Below, one piece after another: positions 45,316-54,519 of a stretch of 64,000 nucleotides of DNA (the first letter of the stretch is position 1; each line of letters begins with the position of its first letter). The notes beneath the pieces are model-generated. The model was given only the letters and a program-made list of their open reading frames with translations, had not been told where the DNA came from and did no database searches. The stretch is taken from assembly GCF_000014685.1 (NCBI RefSeq), contig NC_008321.1, positions 186,001 to 250,000 on the forward strand, read 5' to 3'. The stretch is from Shewanella sp. MR-4 (GTDB lineage: Bacteria; Pseudomonadota; Gammaproteobacteria; Enterobacterales; Shewanellaceae). The position numbers and the translations under genes are program-made.

Positions 45316-46140
45316 ATGGCAGTTATTAAGTGTAAGCCAACCTCTCCAGGTCGTCGCCACGTTGTTAAAGTGGTGAACTCTGACCTGCACAAGGGTAAAC
45401 CTTTTGCTGGCCTGTTGGCGAAAAAATCTAAAAGTGGTGGCCGTAACAATACTGGCCGTATCACTGTTCGTCACGTTGGTGGCGGTCACAAGCAGCACTA
45501 CCGTTTAATCGACTTCAAACGCGATAAAGACGGTATCCCTGCAAAAATTGAGCGTCTGGAATACGATCCAAACCGTACTGCGCACATCGCTCTAGTACTG
45601 TATGCGGATGGTGAGCGTCGTTACATTCTTGCTGCTAAAGGCATGCAAGCTGGCGATAAGATCCAGTCTGGTGTTGAAGCCGAAATCAAAACCGGTAACG
45701 CAATGCCACTGCGCAACATTCCAGTAGGTTCTGTTGTGCACGCTGTAGAAATGAAGCCTGGTAAAGGTGCTCAGATCGCGCGTTCAGCGGGTGCTTATGT
45801 ACAAGTTGTTGCTCGTGATGGCGCATATGCCACTTTACGTCTTCGCTCTGGCGAAATGCGCAAAGTGCCAGTTGATTGCCGCGCAACATTTGGTGAAGTT
45901 GGTAATGCCGAACACATGCTACGCCAGTTAGGTAAAGCAGGTGCTAAGCGCTGGAGAGGCGTTCGCCCAACAGTTCGCGGTGTTGCAATGAACCCAGTAG
46001 ACCACCCACACGGTGGTGGTGAAGGCCGTACTTCTGGTGGTCGTCACCCAGTGACTCCATGGGGTGTGCCAACTAAGGGTTATAAGACTCGTAGTAACAA
46101 GCGCACTGACAAGTACATCGTACGTCGTCGTAATAAATAG
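45316..46140 (+). CDS. rplB: 50S ribosomal protein L2
   Basis: 274 aa; needed for subunit joining and peptidyl transfer. MAVIKCKPTSPGRRH start at 45316 after AAAGGAG; a frame from 45265 lies within rplW. The conserved histidine region MNPVDHPHGGGEGR is intact. Confidence 0.98.
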   Translation: MAVIKCKPTSPGRRHVVKVVNSDLHKGKPFAGLLAKKSKSGGRNNTGRITVRHVGGGHKQHYRLIDFKRDKDGIPAKIERLEYDPNRTAHIALVLYADGERRYILAAKGMQAGDKIQSGVEAEIKTGNAMPLRNIPVGSVVHAVEMKPGKGAQIARSAGAYVQVVARDGAYATLRLRSGEMRKVPVDCRATFGEVGNAEHMLRQLGKAGAKRWRGVRPTVRGVAMNPVDHPHGGGEGRTSGGRHPVTPWGVPTKGYKTRSNKRTDKYIVRRRNK

Positions 46141-46154
46141 TAAGAGGATTCGCC

Positions 46155-46433
46155 ATGCCACGTTCTCTCAAGAAAGGTCCCTTCATTGACCTGCACTTGC
46201 TGAAGAAGGTAGAGAAAGCGATGGAAGCCGGTGACAAAAAGCCTATTAAGACTTGGTCACGTCGCTCAATGATCATTCCAAACATGATTGGTTTGACCAT
46301 CGCTGTCCATAATGGTCGTCAGCACGTTCCTGTGTTCGTAACTGACGAAATGATCGGCCACAAACTTGGTGAATTCTCACCAACTCGCACTTATCGCGGC
46401 CATGCTGCTGATAAGAAAGCGAAGAAGCGTTAA
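46155..46433 (+). CDS. rpsS: 30S ribosomal protein S19
   Basis: 92 aa, head protein contacting S13 and the A site. MPRSLKKGPFIDLHLLKKVE is the usual N-terminus; AGAGGA upstream. Confidence 0.98.
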   Translation: MPRSLKKGPFIDLHLLKKVEKAMEAGDKKPIKTWSRRSMIIPNMIGLTIAVHNGRQHVPVFVTDEMIGHKLGEFSPTRTYRGHAADKKAKKR

Positions 46434-46448
46434 TACGGGAGGAATAAG

Positions 46449-46781
46449 ATGGAAGTTTTAGCTAAACATCGTTTTGCCCGTACGTCTGCGCAGAAGGCTC
46501 GTCTGGTTGCCGATCAAATTCGTGGTTTGCCTGTAGCTAAGGCCCTCGAAATTTTGACTTTCAGCCCAAAGAAAGCCGCCGTACTGGTTAAAAAAGTACT
46601 TGACTCAGCTATCGCAAACGCCGAACACAACGAAGGCGCTGACATTGATGAGCTAAAAGTAGGCGCCGTCTTCGTTGACGAGGGTCCAACTATGAAGCGT
46701 ATCATGCCACGTGCTAAAGGCCGCGCTGATCGTATCATGAAGCGTACCAGCCACATCACTGTGGTTGTATCAGATCGCTAG
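46449..46781 (+). CDS. rplV: 50S ribosomal protein L22
   Basis: 110 aa; its beta hairpin (EGPTMKRIMPRAKGRADRI) reaches into the exit tunnel near L4 at the macrolide-sensitive constriction. GGGAGG upstream. Confidence 0.98.
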   Translation: MEVLAKHRFARTSAQKARLVADQIRGLPVAKALEILTFSPKKAAVLVKKVLDSAIANAEHNEGADIDELKVGAVFVDEGPTMKRIMPRAKGRADRIMKRTSHITVVVSDR

Positions 46782-46790
46782 GAGAGAGCA

Positions 46791-47483
46791 ATGGGACAGA
46801 AAGTACATCCTAATGGTATCCGTCTGGGTATCACCAAGCCTTGGATCTCTACCTGGTACGCAGATAAGTCAGATTATGCAAATAACCTGAACAGCGACTG
46901 GGAAGTGCGTAAGTATCTTGCAGACAAACTGCAAGCTGCGTCAGTATCTAAGATTGTTATTGAACGCCCAGCGAAAAGCATCCGCGTTACTATTCACACT
47001 GCCCGTCCAGGCGTTGTGATCGGTAAGAAAGGTGAAGACGTTGAAGTATTGCGTGCTGCAGTTTCAAAACTGGCTGGCACTCCTGCTCAAATTAACATCG
47101 CTGAGATCCGTAAACCTGAGCTAGATGCCAAGTTAGTTGCTGACTCAATTGCACAGCAATTAGAGCGTCGTGTTATGTTCCGTCGCGCTATGAAGCGTGC
47201 GGTTCAAAACGCAATGCGTATTGGTGCTCAAGGTATCAAAGTTGAAGTTAGTGGCCGTTTAGGCGGTGCTGAGATTGCGCGCTCTGAGTGGTACCGTGAA
47301 GGTCGTGTACCTTTGCATACACTGCGTGCTGATATCGACTATTCAACCTCTGAAAGTCACACTCAATACGGTGTGATTGGTATTAAAGTTTGGATCTTCA
47401 AAGGTGAAGTTCTGGACGGAATGCTGCCACAGATTGAAGAGCCGAAACAGCAGCAACCTAAGCGCAAGCCTCGTGGTAAATAG
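46791..47483 (+). CDS. rpsC: 30S ribosomal protein S3
   Basis: 230 aa; KH domain with [10 protein letters not shown] and a C-terminal domain that forms the mRNA entry helicase with S4 and S5. Lys/Gln/Arg-rich tail. Confidence 0.98.
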
Positions 47484-47494
47484 GAGAGCCGGCA

Positions 47495-47905
47495 ATGCTG
47501 CAACCTAAACGTATGAAGTTTCGCAAGATGTTCAAAGGCCGCAACCGCGGTCTAGCGAACGGTACCGAAGTTAGCTTTGGTACTTTTGGTCTGAAAGCAG
47601 TCGGCCGTGGTCGTTTAACTGCTCGTCAGATCGAATCTGCACGTCGTGCCATGACACGTCACATTAAGCGTCAGGGACAAATTTGGATTCGAGTTTTCCC
47701 GGACAAGCCAATTACCTCTAAGCCTCTTGAAGTGCGTATGGGTAAAGGTAAAGGTAACGTTGAATACTGGGTATGTCAGATTCAACCTGGTAAGGTTCTT
47801 TATGAGATGAATGGTGTTTCTGAAGTGATCGCTCGTGAAGCGTTTGCTTTAGCTGCTGCCAAGCTTCCAATTAAGACTACCTTCGTAACTAAGACGGTGA
47901 TGTAA
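47495..47905 (+). CDS. rplP: 50S ribosomal protein L16
   Basis: 136 aa; [19 protein letters not shown] start, contacts A-site tRNA. Its final A is the first base of the rpmC ATG (TAATG overlap). Confidence 0.98.
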
Positions 47906-48096
47906 TGAAAGCGAGCGAACTAAGAGAAAAGAGCGTTGAAGAACTGAACGCTGAACTACTTGGTCTGCTGCGTGAGCAGTTCAACCTGCGTATGCAACAC
48001 GCCACTGGTCAGTTGACTCAGACTCATCAACTGAAATTAGTGCGCCGTAACATTGCGCGCGTTAAGACCATTATTACTTCTAAGGCGGGTGCATAA
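47905..48096 (+). CDS. rpmC: 50S ribosomal protein L29
   Basis: 63 aa, [18 protein letters not shown]; two-helix protein at the tunnel exit next to L23. Overlaps rplP and rpsQ by one base each, indicating tight coupling. Confidence 0.97.
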   Translation: MKASELREKSVEELNAELLGLLREQFNLRMQHATGQLTQTHQLKLVRRNIARVKTIITSKAGA

Positions 48097-48344
48097 TGTC
48101 TGATAAAATCCGTACTTTGCAAGGTCGTGTGACAAGCAACAAAATGGATAAAACCATTACTGTAGCTATCGAACGCCAAGTGAAACACCCAATCTATGGG
48201 AAGTACATTAAGCGTACGACTAAGATCCATGCACACGATGAAGCTAATCAGTGCAACGAAGGCGATGTAGTAGCGATCCGCGAATGTCGTCCTCTGTCTA
48301 AGACTAAATCTTGGACTCTGGTTGAAGTAGTATCAAAGGCCTAA
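48096..48344 (+). CDS. rpsQ: 30S ribosomal protein S17
   Basis: 82 aa, last gene of the S10 operon. OB-fold protein with KTITVAIERQVKHPIYGKYI and the CRPLSKTKSW motif. Terminator 20 bases downstream. Confidence 0.98.
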   Translation: MSDKIRTLQGRVTSNKMDKTITVAIERQVKHPIYGKYIKRTTKIHAHDEANQCNEGDVVAIRECRPLSKTKSWTLVEVVSKA

Positions 48345-48363
48345 TTGTATTAGGTATTTAGGT

Positions 48364-48397
48364 AAACGGCTCCAGTATTTGGGGCCGTTTGTTTTTT
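48364..48397 (+). terminator. Terminator at the end of the S10 operon
   Basis: AAACGGCTCC, AGTATTT, GGGGCCGTTTGTTTTTT. It separates the S10 and spc units, so rplN should have its own promoter in 48398-48522; I see TTGACT at 48444 and TTTATA at 48471 but the 21-base spacing is poor. Confidence 0.8.
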
Positions 48398-48477
48398 AAT
48401 ACTATACATTCCATATTTATGGTGTTATATTTGCGCGCCATTTTTGACTAAATTCAAAGCAAAAATGGTGTTTATAG

Positions 48478-48491
48478 TCCCAATTGTGGGA
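48478..48491 (+). other. Leader hairpin before rplN
   Basis: TCCCA, ATTG, TGGGA. It resembles the hairpin at the start of the rpsL transcript (38631-38646, TCCCAC, CATT, GTGGGA), sharing TCCCA and ATTGTGGGA. Confidence 0.45.
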
Positions 48492-48522
48492 ATTGTGTAG
48501 TAACGATAGCGGAGCACTTAAA

Positions 48523-48891
48523 ATGATCCAAATGCAATCGACTCTTGACGTCGCATGTAACAGCGGCGCACGCAGAGTTCAGTGTATTAAGGTCTTGGGT
48601 GGCTCTCATCGTCGTTATGCCGGTATCGGCGACATCATCAAGGTTTCTGTTAAAGAAGCAATTCCTCGCGCTAAAGCGAAGAAAGGTGATGTGTATAACG
48701 CGGTGGTAGTCCGTACTAAGAAAGGCGTACGTCGTCCAGACGGTTCTGTCATTCGCTTCGATCGGAATGCAGCAGTTCTTCTGAACAACAACCTGCAGCC
48801 GATTGGCACTCGTATCTTTGGACCAGTGACACGTGAATTGCGTAATGAGCAATTCATGAAGATTGTCTCGCTGGCACCAGAAGTACTGTAA
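48523..48891 (+). CDS. rplN: 50S ribosomal protein L14
   Basis: 122 aa, first gene of the spc operon. [17 protein letters not shown] start at 48523 after GCGGAG; an upstream frame from 48484 is leader. Interface protein contacting 16S helix 14. Confidence 0.98.
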
Positions 48892-48902
48892 GGAGCTTCA
48901 AA

Positions 48903-49217
48903 ATGGCAGCTAAAATCCGTCGTCAAGACGAAGTAATCGTATTAGCAGGTAAAGACAAGGGCAAACGCGCTAAAGTTGCTCAAGTATTACCTACTGGTAA
49001 GTTAATTGTTGAAGGCATCAATCTTGTCAAGAAACACCAAAAGCCAAACCCACAACTGGGTGTAGCCGGTGGTATTGTTGAGAAAGAAGCACCGATTCAA
49101 GCATCAAATGTTGCGATCTTTAACCCTGTCACTGGCAAGGCGGATCGTGTTGGTTTCCGATTTGAAGACGGCAAAAAAGTTCGTTTCTTCAAATCGAACA
49201 GTGAACTCGTTAAGTAA
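48903..49217 (+). CDS. rplX: 50S ribosomal protein L24
   Basis: 104 aa; KOW motif near the N-terminus ([20 protein letters not shown]); initiator of 50S assembly. AAGGAG upstream. Confidence 0.98.
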
Positions 49218-49229
49218 CTGGAGTAAACG

Positions 49230-49769
49230 ATGGCGAAACTGCATGATAAATATCAAGAGACTGTTGTCGCTGAACTGACTAAAAAGTTCGGTTATACCAG
49301 TGTCATGCAAGTCCCTCGGATTGAGAAAATCACCCTGAACATGGGTGTTGGCGAAGCCGTTGCAGACAAAAAAGTTATGGAACATGCTGTTCGTGACATG
49401 ACTGCAATTGCTGGTCAAAAACCAGTAGTAACTGTTGCTCGTAAATCAGTTGCTGGTTTTAAAATCCGTGAAGGCTACCCTATTGGCTGTAAAGTGACCC
49501 TGCGCGGTGAGCGTATGTGGGAATTCTTAGAGCGTTTAGTTGACATCGCAATCCCACGTATTCGTGACTTCCGTGGTCTGAGCGCTAAAGCGTTTGACGG
49601 CCGTGGCAACTACGCGATGGGCGTGCGTGAGCAGATCATTTTCCCAGAAATCGATTACGATAAAATCGATAAGATTCGCGGTATGGATATTGTTATCACT
49701 ACCTCTGCGAATACTGACGAAGAAGGTCGTGCTTTGTTAGACGCTTTTAACTTCCCATTCAAGAAATAA
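49230..49769 (+). CDS. rplE: 50S ribosomal protein L5
   Basis: 179 aa; binds 5S rRNA and forms a bridge to S13. MNMGVGEA and GVREQIIFPEIDYDK motifs. In E. coli the start of this gene is the S8 repressor site for the spc operon. Confidence 0.98.
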   Translation: MAKLHDKYQETVVAELTKKFGYTSVMQVPRIEKITLNMGVGEAVADKKVMEHAVRDMTAIAGQKPVVTVARKSVAGFKIREGYPIGCKVTLRGERMWEFLERLVDIAIPRIRDFRGLSAKAFDGRGNYAMGVREQIIFPEIDYDKIDKIRGMDIVITTSANTDEEGRALLDAFNFPFKK

Positions 49770-49779
49770 GGGTAGCGTA

Positions 49780-50085
49780 ATGGCAAAAACATCAATGAAA
49801 GCACGTGAAGCAAAGCGTGCACAGCTCGTAGCTAAGTTCGCTGAAAAGCGCGCTGCTCTGAAGGCAATTATTGCTAATCCAGCTTCTTCTGACGAAGATC
49901 GTTGGGACGCAGTACTAAAGCTGCAAGCTCTACCACGTGATTCCAGCGCATCGCGTCAACGCAATCGTTGTAATCAAACTGGTCGCCCACATGGTTTCCT
50001 GCGTAAGTTCGGTTTAAGCCGTATCAAGTTACGTGAAGCAACCATGCGTGGTGAAGTTCCTGGCCTGCGTAAGGCTAGCTGGTAA
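49780..50085 (+). CDS. rpsN: 30S ribosomal protein S14
   Basis: 101 aa, the long form without zinc cysteines (only one Cys, in RNRCNQTGR). C-terminal GFLRKFGLSRIKLRE is conserved. Confidence 0.98.
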   Translation: MAKTSMKAREAKRAQLVAKFAEKRAALKAIIANPASSDEDRWDAVLKLQALPRDSSASRQRNRCNQTGRPHGFLRKFGLSRIKLREATMRGEVPGLRKASW

Positions 50086-50109
50086 GCACTTGTCACGGAG
50101 TAAGCTAAT

Positions 50110-50502
50110 ATGAGCATGCAAGATCCTATTGCGGATATGTTAACCCGTATTCGTAACGGCCAAGCTGCTAACAAAGTATCTGTGAAGATGCCTTCTGCTA
50201 AGCTGAAAGTCGCTATCGCGAAACTGCTTAAAGAAGAAGGTTACATCGCTGATTACGCCGTAGCAGATGAAGCCAAGCCTGAACTGGAAATTACTTTAAA
50301 GTATTTCCAAGGCCAACCAGTCGTTGAGACTATCCAGCGCGTAAGCCGTCCTGGTCTTCGTATTTACAAAGGTAAAAACGAATTGCCAAAAGTGATGGGC
50401 GGACTGGGTGTCGCAATTGTGTCCACTTCTAAAGGCCTGATGACTGATCGTGCCGCCCGCCTTGCAGGCATGGGTGGCGAGGTTATCTGCTACGTAGCAT
50501 AA
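50110..50502 (+). CDS. rpsH: 30S ribosomal protein S8
   Basis: 130 aa; central-domain 16S binder and repressor of the spc operon. [18 protein letters not shown] start, C-terminal [14 protein letters not shown]. Confidence 0.98.
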
Positions 50503-50512
50503 GGAGCTAGGA

Positions 50513-51046
50513 ATGTCTCGTGTAGCAAAAGCACCAGTATCTATTCCAGCTGGCGTAGAGGTGACCTTAAACGAACAGACCCTGACCGTCAAAGGCGCGA
50601 AAGGAAGTCTGACTCGAGTGATCAACAATGCGGTCAATGTTGTTATTGAAGATGGCGTGATCAAATTCCTTCCTGTTGAGGGCGCTGTTGGCGCTTGGGC
50701 ACAGGCTGGTACCACACGTGCATTAGTAAACAACATGGTTGTTGGTGTATCTCAAGGTTTTGAGCGTAAGTTAAAGTTAGTTGGCGTTGGTTACCGTGCG
50801 AAGCTCGTCGGTGCTGACATTGACCTGACTTTAGGTTTCTCTCATCCGTTAGTACACAAACTGCCCGCAGGCGTTACTGCAGAGTGTCCAAGCCAAACTG
50901 ACATCGTCCTACGTGGCGTTGATAAGCAGTTAATTGGCCAAGTCGCTGCTGAGATTCGCGGATACCGTCCACCAGAGCCATACAAAGGCAAGGGTGTTCG
51001 CTATGACGACGAAGAAGTACGCCGTAAAGAGGCTAAGAAGAAGTAG
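50513..51046 (+). CDS. rplF: 50S ribosomal protein L6
   Basis: 177 aa; two similar domains near the sarcin-ricin loop. C-terminal signature YRPPEPYKGKGVRY is present. Confidence 0.98.
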   Translation: MSRVAKAPVSIPAGVEVTLNEQTLTVKGAKGSLTRVINNAVNVVIEDGVIKFLPVEGAVGAWAQAGTTRALVNNMVVGVSQGFERKLKLVGVGYRAKLVGADIDLTLGFSHPLVHKLPAGVTAECPSQTDIVLRGVDKQLIGQVAAEIRGYRPPEPYKGKGVRYDDEEVRRKEAKKK

Positions 51047-51056
51047 GTAACGCGAT

Positions 51057-51407
51057 ATGGATAAGAAAACATCTCGCTTACGTCGCGCTATTCGCGCTCG
51101 TAAGAAGATCCAAGAGCTGGGCGTGAACCGTCTGGTTGTACATCGTACACCGCGTCACATTTATGCTCAGGTGATCAATCCTGAAGCTCAGGTGGTGGCA
51201 GCTGCTTCAACCGTGGAAAAAGCGGTTAAAGAGCAACTGAAGAGTACCGGTAACGTAGACGCGGCTAAAGCAGTAGGTAAATTTGTTGCTGAGCGCGCGA
51301 TCGAGAAAGGCGTAACTTCTGTTGCGTTCGATCGTTCTGGTTTCAAGTATCACGGTCGTGTAGCTGCTCTGGCAGATGCTGCTCGTGAAGCTGGCCTCCA
51401 GTTCTAA
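51057..51407 (+). CDS. rplR: 50S ribosomal protein L18
   Basis: 116 aa; 5S rRNA-binding protein with an Arg/Lys-rich N-terminus (SRLRRAIRARKKIQELG). Ends FDRSGFKYHGRVAALADAAREAGLQF. Confidence 0.98.
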   Translation: MDKKTSRLRRAIRARKKIQELGVNRLVVHRTPRHIYAQVINPEAQVVAAASTVEKAVKEQLKSTGNVDAAKAVGKFVAERAIEKGVTSVAFDRSGFKYHGRVAALADAAREAGLQF

Positions 51408-51419
51408 GGGGTTATAAAA

Positions 51420-51923
51420 ATGGCTAAATTAGAAGCTCAGCAAAAAGACGATCTGCAAGAGAAATTGATTGCAGTTAATCGTGTTTCTAAAGTAGTTAAG
51501 GGCGGTCGTATCTTTAGCTTCACAGCACTAACAGTAGTGGGTGATGGTAATGGTAAGGTCGGCTATGGCTATGGTAAAGCGCGCGAAGTTCCAGCAGCGA
51601 TTCAAAAAGCTATGGAAAAAGCCCGTCGTAACATGGTGACCGTTGAGTTGAATGCAGGTACTCTGCATCACCCAGTTAAAGGTCGTCATACTGGTTCACG
51701 TGTATACATGCAACCAGCATCACAGGGTACCGGTATTATCGCCGGTGGCGCAATGCGTGCCGTATTGGAAGTAGCAGGCGTTCATAACGTTCTGTCAAAA
51801 GCATACGGTTCAACTAACCCGATCAACATCGTTCGCGCGACTGTAGATGCTCTGGTGCACATGAAGTCACCTTCGCAAATCGCAGCTAAGCGTGGCCTGA
51901 ATGTTGACGAAATTCGGGGGTAA
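51420..51923 (+). CDS. rpsE: 30S ribosomal protein S5
   Basis: 167 aa; decoding accuracy and mRNA helicase protein. The spectinomycin-site loop NRVSKVVKGGRIF has wild-type residues. Confidence 0.98.
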   Translation: MAKLEAQQKDDLQEKLIAVNRVSKVVKGGRIFSFTALTVVGDGNGKVGYGYGKAREVPAAIQKAMEKARRNMVTVELNAGTLHHPVKGRHTGSRVYMQPASQGTGIIAGGAMRAVLEVAGVHNVLSKAYGSTNPINIVRATVDALVHMKSPSQIAAKRGLNVDEIRG

Positions 51924-51929
51924 TGCACC

Positions 51930-52112
51930 ATGGCTACTAAAACTGTAAAAGTTACTCAGACTAAAAGTGCTATCGGTCGTTTACCAAAGCACCGCGCGAC
52001 CTTAACAGGTCTTGGTCTGCGTCGCATTGGTCACACTGTTGAATTAGAAGATACTCCTTCTGTTCGCGGTATGATCAACAAGGTCTACTACATGGTTAAG
52101 GTGGAGGATTAA
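51930..52112 (+). CDS. rpmD: 50S ribosomal protein L30
   Basis: 60 aa; small 50S protein with QTKSAIGRLPKHRATLTGLGLRRIGHTVE. It starts seven bases after rpsE and ends three bases before rplO. Confidence 0.97.
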   Translation: MATKTVKVTQTKSAIGRLPKHRATLTGLGLRRIGHTVELEDTPSVRGMINKVYYMVKVED

Positions 52113-52115
52113 TAG

Positions 52116-52550
52116 ATGCGTTTAAATACTCTATCTCCAGCTGCAGGCGCTAAGCATGCACCAAAGCGTGTAGGCCGTGGTATGGGCTCAGGCTTAGGTA
52201 AAACTGCGGGTCGTGGTCATAAAGGCCAAAAATCTCGTAGCGGTGGCGGTGTACGCCCAGGCTTCGAGGGTGGTCAAATGCCACTTAAGATCCGTTTACC
52301 TAAATTTGGTTTTACCTCGCGTCGCGCTATGGTAACAGCTGAAGTTCGTGTACTCGAACTAGCTAAAGTTAACGGTGATGTTATCGACTTAAACGCTCTG
52401 AAAGATGCGAACGTTATTACTCGCAACATCCAGTTTGCGAAAATCGTTCTTTCAGGTACCATTGAGCGCCCAGTGACCGTAAAAGGTCTGAAGGTAACCA
52501 AAGGTGCACGTGCAGCAATTGAAGCTGCTGGCGGTAAGATCGAGGAATAA
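52116..52550 (+). CDS. rplO: 50S ribosomal protein L15
   Basis: 144 aa; Gly/Lys/Arg-rich N-terminus (GRGMGSGLGKTAGRGHKGQ) that threads into 23S rRNA, globular C-terminus. Followed seven bases later by secY, the invariant order. Confidence 0.98.
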   Translation: MRLNTLSPAAGAKHAPKRVGRGMGSGLGKTAGRGHKGQKSRSGGGVRPGFEGGQMPLKIRLPKFGFTSRRAMVTAEVRVLELAKVNGDVIDLNALKDANVITRNIQFAKIVLSGTIERPVTVKGLKVTKGARAAIEAAGGKIEE

Positions 52551-52557
52551 TACGTCG

Positions 52558-53898
52558 ATGGCAAAACCAGGACTTGATTTAAAAAGCGCGAAAGGTGGAC
52601 TTTCTGAATTGAAAGCTCGCCTCCTGTTCGTGATTGGTGCGATTATCGTCTTTAGAGCCGGTTCGTTTGTGCCAATTCCTGGTATTGACGCAGCTGTATT
52701 AGCAGAGCTGTTTGCTCAGCAAAAAGGTACCATCCTTGGCATGTTTAACATGTTCTCGGGTGGTGCTCTTTCCCGTGCTTCTATCTTCGCATTAGGTATC
52801 ATGCCGTACATTTCGGCATCGATTATCATGCAGTTATTGACTGTTGTGCATCCTGCACTCGCTGAATTGAAAAAAGAAGGCGAGTCTGGACGTAAAAAAA
52901 TCAGTCAGTACACACGATGGGGTACGTTGGTGCTGGGTACATTCCAGTCGATCGGTATTGCAACAGGGTTACCAAACTTAGTCCCAGGCCTTGTGGTCAA
53001 CATTGGATTCGGTTTCTACTTTGTAGCGGTTGTGAGCTTAGTAACAGGAACTATGTTCCTGATGTGGCTAGGTGAACAAATTACCGAACGAGGTATAGGT
53101 AACGGTATCTCGATTTTAATTTTCGCAGGTATTGTTGCTGGATTACCTTCCGCTATCGGCCAAACGGCTGAGCAGGCGCGTCAAGGTGACCTGAATGTGT
53201 TAGTATTGTTGTTGCTCGCGGTAATTATTTTTGCTGTGACTTATTTCGTGGTGTTTGTAGAACGTGGTCAACGTCGTATCGTTGTTAACTACGCTAAGCG
53301 CCAGCAAGGCCGTAAGGTGTTCGCTGCGCAATCTACTCACTTGCCGCTGAAAATAAACATGGCGGGTGTAATTCCCCCAATTTTTGCGTCAAGCATCATT
53401 TTGTTCCCAGGTACACTGGCTCAGTGGTTTGGTCAAAATGAGTCTATGTCATGGTTAAGTGATTTTTCACTGGCTGTGTCACCAGGACAACCGCTTTACT
53501 CATTATTGTATGCAGCAGCGATTATCTTCTTCTGTTTCTTCTATACTGCGTTGGTATTTAACCCACGTGAAACAGCAGATAACCTGAAGAAGAGTGGTGC
53601 ATTCATCCCTGGGATCCGTCCTGGAGAACAGACTTCGCGTTACATTGATAAAGTAATGACTCGCCTAACATTAGCTGGCGCGTTATACATTACCTTTATC
53701 TGTTTAATTCCGGAGTTCATGTTAATTGCGTGGAAAGTACAGTTCTATTTTGGCGGTACTTCACTACTAATTATGGTAGTCGTAATCATGGACTTCATGG
53801 CTCAGGTTCAGACCCATATGATGTCACATCAATATGAGTCTGTGATGAAGAAAGCTAACCTAGTAAACAAAGCGAATTTAGATCGCTTTGGTCGCTAA
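52558..53898 (+). CDS. secY: Preprotein translocase subunit SecY
   Basis: 446 aa, ten membrane helices; channel of the Sec translocase, partner of SecE at 26554. The start MAKPGLDLKSAKGG at 52558 fits E. coli; a longer frame from 52504 overlaps rplO. The plug region GIDAAVLAELF and cytoplasmic loop NPRETADNLKKSGAFIPGIRPG are intact. Confidence 0.98.
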   Translation: MAKPGLDLKSAKGGLSELKARLLFVIGAIIVFRAGSFVPIPGIDAAVLAELFAQQKGTILGMFNMFSGGALSRASIFALGIMPYISASIIMQLLTVVHPALAELKKEGESGRKKISQYTRWGTLVLGTFQSIGIATGLPNLVPGLVVNIGFGFYFVAVVSLVTGTMFLMWLGEQITERGIGNGISILIFAGIVAGLPSAIGQTAEQARQGDLNVLVLLLLAVIIFAVTYFVVFVERGQRRIVVNYAKRQQGRKVFAAQSTHLPLKINMAGVIPPIFASSIILFPGTLAQWFGQNESMSWLSDFSLAVSPGQPLYSLLYAAAIIFFCFFYTALVFNPRETADNLKKSGAFIPGIRPGEQTSRYIDKVMTRLTLAGALYITFICLIPEFMLIAWKVQFYFGGTSLLIMVVVIMDFMAQVQTHMMSHQYESVMKKANLVNKANLDRFGR

Positions 53899-53919
53899 GT
53901 AGCTTTACGGAGTGATGAA

Positions 53920-54033
53920 ATGAAAGTTCGAGCTTCCGTGAAGAAGATCTGCCGTAACTGCAAGATCGTCAAGCGTAGTGGCGTTGTACGCGTTATCTGT
54001 GTTGAACCAAAACACAAACAGCGTCAAGGCTAA
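53920..54033 (+). CDS. rpmJ: 50S ribosomal protein L36
   Basis: Only 37 codons: MKVRASVKKICRNCKIVKRS and a tail with a third Cys and a His (VICVEPKHKQRQG). This is the zinc-binding C+ form (Cys-x2-Cys...Cys...His). CGGAG lies a few bases upstream. It closes the spc operon 21 bases after secY, the invariant location. Confidence 0.97.
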   Translation: MKVRASVKKICRNCKIVKRSGVVRVICVEPKHKQRQG

Positions 54034-54041
54034 TAGAAAGA

Positions 54042-54069
54042 TTGTTCAGCCCAATGTTGGGCTGAACAA
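54042..54069 (+). terminator. Perfect inverted repeat after rpmJ
   Basis: TTGTTCAGCCCAA, TG, TTGGGCTGAACAA: a 13-base perfect stem followed by AATATTG rather than a T-run. It marks the spc/alpha operon boundary, as a weak terminator, an RNA processing site, or part of the alpha leader bound by S4. Confidence 0.55.
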
Positions 54070-54148
54070 AATATTGTTTGCAAATCTGTCAACTGTCGAG
54101 TATCCTTTCGGGCTTTTCGCAGTTGGCCTTTAACTTAAGGAGTGCATA

Positions 54149-54505
54149 GTGGCCCGTATCGCTGGCATTAACATTCCTGATCAAAAGCATACAGTCATCG
54201 CATTGACTGCAATTTTCGGCATCGGCCGTACTCGCGCTAGAGCAATCTGCGCGGCTACGTCAATTGCTGAAACTGCTAAGATCAAGGAATTGAGCGAAGC
54301 TCAAATCGACACCCTACGCGAAGAAGTTGCCAAATACTTAGTAGAAGGTGACTTACGTCGTGAGATTTCTATGAACATCAAGCGTCTTATGGATCTTGGT
54401 TGTTATCGTGGTCTCCGCCATCGTCGTAGCCTGCCTCTTCGTGGGCAACGTACTAAGACCAATGCGCGTACGCGTAAAGGTCCACGTAAACCAATCAAGA
54501 AGTAA
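54149..54505 (+). CDS. rpsM: 30S ribosomal protein S13
   Basis: 118 aa, GTG start after AAGGAG; head protein contacting P-site tRNA and L5. ARIAGINIPDQKHTVIALT is standard; basic tail RTRKGPRKPIKK. First gene of the alpha operon; its 5' leader is the expected S4 target. Confidence 0.98.
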   Translation: MARIAGINIPDQKHTVIALTAIFGIGRTRARAICAATSIAETAKIKELSEAQIDTLREEVAKYLVEGDLRREISMNIKRLMDLGCYRGLRHRRSLPLRGQRTKTNARTRKGPRKPIKK

Positions 54506-54519
54506 CGGGAAGGTAGACA

